Below are positions 62,101 through 64,000 of a DNA stretch of 64,000 nt, one piece after another. The notes beneath the pieces are model-generated. The model was not told the DNA's origin, searched no databases, and saw only the letters and a program-made list of their open reading frames with translations. Position 1 is the stretch's first letter; each line of letters starts with the position of its first letter. A program made the position numbers and the translations under genes. This DNA is from Lithodes maja. Taxonomy: Eukaryota > Arthropoda > Malacostraca > Decapoda > Lithodidae. The stretch is from NCBI GenBank assembly GCA_037953745.1, contig JBAKBP010007588.1, positions 34,436-98,435 on the forward strand. The letters are read 5' to 3'.

Positions 62101-64000
62101 CTTGGAGCGGTGGCACTCGACCCTGAAGAGTATGCTACGCTGTTACTGTGCAGAACATGACACTGATTGGGATTTGGGTCTGCCGTATGTTCTGTTCGCT
62201 GCACGTGAAGTCCCAGGAGAGAGCCTGGGGTTCAGTCCAAATCAACTAGTCTTTGGCCATAATGTGAGAGGACCTTTAAGTATGGTGAAAGAGATCTGGG
62301 AGGGCGAAGAGAAGCCGGGGTCTGTACTTAAATATATCCTTGAGAGCCGGGAGAGACTTATAGGTTGCATGGCAGCGGCAGGTAATAACTTGGTTAATGC
62401 ACAGGCGGTCATGAAGCACCAGTATGACGCCAAGGTGAAGCTTCGGGAGTTTTCGGTGGGTCAGGAGGTAATGTTGCTTTTACCTTTGCCTGGACACCCC
62501 CTTTCTGCCAAGTTTATTGGGCCGTATGTGGTGGCTAAGAAACTGTCCGACCTTGATTATCTCGTTGCAACACCTGACCGTAGAAAAAAACATCAGTTAT
62601 GTCATGTTAACCTCATGAAAGAGTATGTGAGACGCCCCTCAGAGCCTCTCACTGTCCCTGTGCTGGCCTGCAGCGGCCAGGGTGGAGAAGGAGGTGGGGA
62701 CAGTCATGCTGCTGAGGAGGATAGCTGGGACTGTGTCATTTCCGCGGAACAGTGGGCGGGGAATACTGAACAAGAGGCTAGGCAAGCTGTAAGTCACCTG
62801 CCTGAGCACCAGGGTGCTGCTGTCCTAGGCCTGTTCAGGTCATACCCCTCTGTTTTCGCCGAACACCCAGGTCTCACTACTCAGGTAACGCACGACGTGG
62901 ACGTCGGTGATAATGTGCCCTTCAAGTCAGTGCCCTACCGTGTGCCCCCGGTAAAGTTGCCAGCTTTACGGGAGGAGTTAAAGTACATGGTTGAGAGAGG
63001 GATGATCACTGAAGGTTATGTGAAGTGGACATCACCCGTCACGTTGCAGCCAAAACCTGACGGCAAGGTGCGGTTCTGCATAGATTTTCGTAGGCTAAAT
63101 GGCTTGACCACTACCAACCCTTACCCTTTGCCTCGAGTTGACGACAGCGTGGACAAGATAGGGAATGCAAAGTACCTTACTAAAATTGATCTTGTAAAAG
63201 GCTACTGGCAAGTACCCCTGTCGGACCGAGCTAAGCAAGTTTGTGGTTTTGTGGTAGATGGCAAGACCTACCAATGTAACGTAATGCCTTATGGGCTTAA
63301 GAACGCACCTGCCACGTTTCAGAACCTGATGAACGATATTTGTGACGAAATCCCTAACTGCACGGTCTACCTTGATGACGTGATAGTGTATGATGACGAT
63401 TTTGAAAATCACCTAAGGCACTTAGAGACCCTGTTTGGGAAGTTGCACGATGCTGGGCTGGTGGTGAACCTGAGGAAGTGCGAGTTTGTAAAGGCTACTG
63501 TGCAGTATCTTGGCTTCGTGGTCGGGTTAGGCCGGGTGTGCCCCCCCCTGAGCAAGATACAGGCTATCAATATGTTTCCCAGGCCCACCACTAAGCGCCA
63601 GGTCATGCGGTTCCTAGGTATGATAGGCTATTATAGGCGCTTCATCCGGGGATACTCTACTGTCTTAGCACCGTTAACTGATCTACTGTCGAAGTCAGTG
63701 AAGTTCTGTTGGACTGCGGAGTGTCAGAGGGCTTTCGACCTAGTCAAGCACCTGCTGTGTACACATCCGATTTTGAGAGCCCCAGACTTCTCCAGGAGTT
63801 TTCAGCTGGCGACTGATGCCAGCGGTGTGGGTGCCGGGGCAGTGTTACTGCAGACTGATTCCGAGGGCTTGGAACACCCAGTGAGCTTCTTTTCTCGCAA
63901 GTTTAATTCGGCACAAAGGAATTACTCGACTATAGAGAAGGAGCTTCTTGCTATCGTTTTGTCGCTCAAACATTTCGAAGTTTATGTTCCAGCCTACGGC
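59105..64000 (+). CDS. Ty3/gypsy gag-pol with integrase upstream of reverse transcriptase (Gmr1-like); open to window end
   Basis: One frame of 1632 codons runs from ATG 59105 to the window edge with no stop. Order: coiled coil (about 157-205); capsid region with SCAN-like features (about 229-345, 'FFARFEKKCREYDWP', 'AYELQPETYRLKFRG'); CCHC knuckle C460-C463-H468-C473; aspartic protease D547-T-G-A; integrase with H835/H842/C872/C875 zinc site, catalytic D906, D965 and E1001 (35 residues apart), and a GPY-type module ('GPYVVAKK' from 1139, 'HVNLMKEY'). Reverse transcriptase follows from about 1278 ('RFCIDFRRLNG', Y1422-L-D1424-D1425), then RNase H (D1571, E1613). Canonical Ty3/gypsy order is PR-RT-RH-IN; here IN precedes RT. 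Gag and pol are one frame with no frameshift site. All catalytic residues seen are intact, so the element looks recently active; the C-terminus and 3' LTR are outside. Confidence 0.93.
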   Translation, partial: MSNDSSFTGEDNTVQPSNQQVQQMFREGSVISGERDARAFLQTPLTEQRLQAIDCYGLRCLATVLGRDCPDSWPKKNLVACLLGDGDGAVGGVGSWGVPSKPPFHSTPELGPQPASLSTMQQEGSQGQAGLPVNTSRCGSPILCSPPPGLSPEMLFQLELAKFKLQETQIQIQQSSIERIEVARIQANLDATRYQAEMDVEKSRVETTGRHLGGGHRVTDSLSHLIKLVPAFDETAVTEFFARFEKKCREYDWPEVKWAALVSSRLVGKGLKAYDALSLDESVVYGLVKEAVLRAYELQPETYRLKFRGVNKKSDVSFMEHARDLTDAGNNWFRSEHAESAEEIKQLFYLEQFYKCTGTDLTLNIKEKCPKTVEEAAKMADLRLSLIRGCGAAQRAESGQKGRYTPPTRVFDNNKSYDTHNHTKCIAPNNTYKNKPLPFTKGQAPSSPAQGKKPIGDVKCYKCQKLGHYSRECPSNTPAKPVSLVHSIGVSLKAAATARGRLSAAEAHAVKKRTEGSTPVRDTFCDHRGHGFVSWGSELRRVDLLRDTGASQTLLRNFTGKPINAARVVVVQGINATRSYPLVRLELRVGEVCRELDVGIVECLPVEGVDLLLGNDFAVPTSGTPPLVVAERAADVDGENREWVGRCQQDEMACVVTRSRSAAPAQPSTQPRGQWRKDQEKVAKGRKRDIDSAALLGDSVLGPIINTGVDSGPDMVCNKAELGKTSREARAVARATKAVEPTSRGNVLLQNHLDALTPRDISEQQLQDASLARYSNGAIELEEDGDAKPGDFFRLNRILYRRFLDPKSKWEGGARVVDQVVVPNKYRESLLCLAHDVPVAGHLGVTKTLAALGRFFWWPGVKADVCAWVAGCATCQTTGKPNQTIPKAPLFPIPVTGPPFSKVVVDLVGPFPPTSSGNKFLLTIMDVATRYPDAYPMRNGSAKAVVKNLLLFCSRYGFPREVQSDQGSNFTSKLFKQTLQLHGICSVVSSAYHPESQGVLERWHSTLKSMLRCYCAEHDTDWDLGLPYVLFAAREVPGESLGFSPNQLVFGHNVRGPLSMVKEIWEGEEKPGSVLKYILESRERLIGCMAAAGNNLVNAQAVMKHQYDAKVKLREFSVGQEVMLLLPLPGHPLSAKFIGPYVVAKKLSDLDYLVATPDRRKKHQLCHVNLMKEYVRRPSEPLTVPVLACSGQGGEGGGDSHAAEEDSWDCVISAEQWAGNTEQEARQAVSHLPEHQGAAVLGLFRSYPSVFAEHPGLTTQVTHDVDVGDNVPFKSVPYRVPPVKLPALREELKYMVERGMITEGYVKWTSPVTLQPKPDGKVRFCIDFRRLNGLTTTNPYPLPRVDDSVDKIGNAKYLTKIDLVKGYWQVPLSDRAKQVCGFVVDGKTYQCNVMPYGLKNAPATFQNLMNDICDEIPNCTVYLDDVIVYDDDFENHLRHLETLFGKLHDAGLVVNLRKCEFVKATVQYLGFVVGLGRVCPPLSKIQAINMFPRPTTKRQVMRFLGMIGYYRRFIRGYSTVLAPLTDLLSKSVKFCWTAECQRAFDLVKHLLCTHPILRAPDFSRSFQLATDASGVGAGAVLLQTDSEGLEHPVSFFSRKFNSAQRNYSTIEKELLAIVLSLKHFEVYVPAYG

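Overview
This window looks like an arthropod genome, most likely a decapod crustacean. The grounds are short TTAGG/CCTAA telomere-type tracts scattered inside the sequence, abundant AGGCCTAGGC-type low-complexity words, dense microsatellites, and a mixed load of CR1, RTE-like, jockey-like, Penelope-like and Ty3/gypsy retroelements with many TTAA-flanked short DNA transposons. Nothing bacterial or viral-genome-like is present. No complete host gene can be assigned. Nearly all coding capacity is retroelement-derived, apart from a few minus-strand exon-like segments (27.3-27.6, 28.8-29.2 and 36.6-37.0 kb).

Layout. 0-5 kb: retroelement 3' ends in tail-to-tail orientation, a 1.79-kb inverted-repeat DNA transposon with TTA target duplications, and a 981-bp TA-flanked element containing a large palindrome. 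5-11.5 kb: AT-rich DNA with GC-hairpin repeats, no genes, and two promoter-like motif clusters. 11.5-13.4 kb: a decayed RTE-type retroelement. 13.5-19.1 kb: a degenerate satellite (about 150-bp monomers, dimers of about 305 bp, then units of about 600 bp) cut by two TTAA-flanked elements and one CR1 3' fragment. 19.1-24.2 kb: a gypsy fragment and then a full-length CR1-group element with one intact 1288-aa ORF that fuses an SGNH esterase to endonuclease and reverse transcriptase. 24-49 kb: a mosaic of minisatellites (27, 37, 48, 53 and 69 bp), three TTAA MITE families (called MITE1, MITE2 and MITE3 here), nested RTE-like and jockey-like copies, a tRNA-derived SINE, the exon candidates and a 1.86-kb solo LTR. 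49.5-51 kb: a second, frameshifted CR1 copy. 51.3-57 kb: three Penelope-like copies, two of them forming a 1.4-kb head-to-head hairpin. 57-64 kb: the 5' LTR and a still-open 1632-codon gag-pol ORF of a Ty3/gypsy element whose integrase lies upstream of the reverse transcriptase (Gmr1-like order).

The most interesting items are the Gmr1-order gypsy element with an uninterrupted gag-PR-IN-RT-RH frame and its solo LTR, the single-ORF esterase-EN-RT CR1 element preceded by a tandem array that resembles repeated branch-point/3' splice-site units, a 48-bp tandem array that repeats the splice acceptor of a host-like exon, and a TTAA MITE family that carries cargo and abuts minisatellites. All identifications are from reading the sequence; no database search was run.
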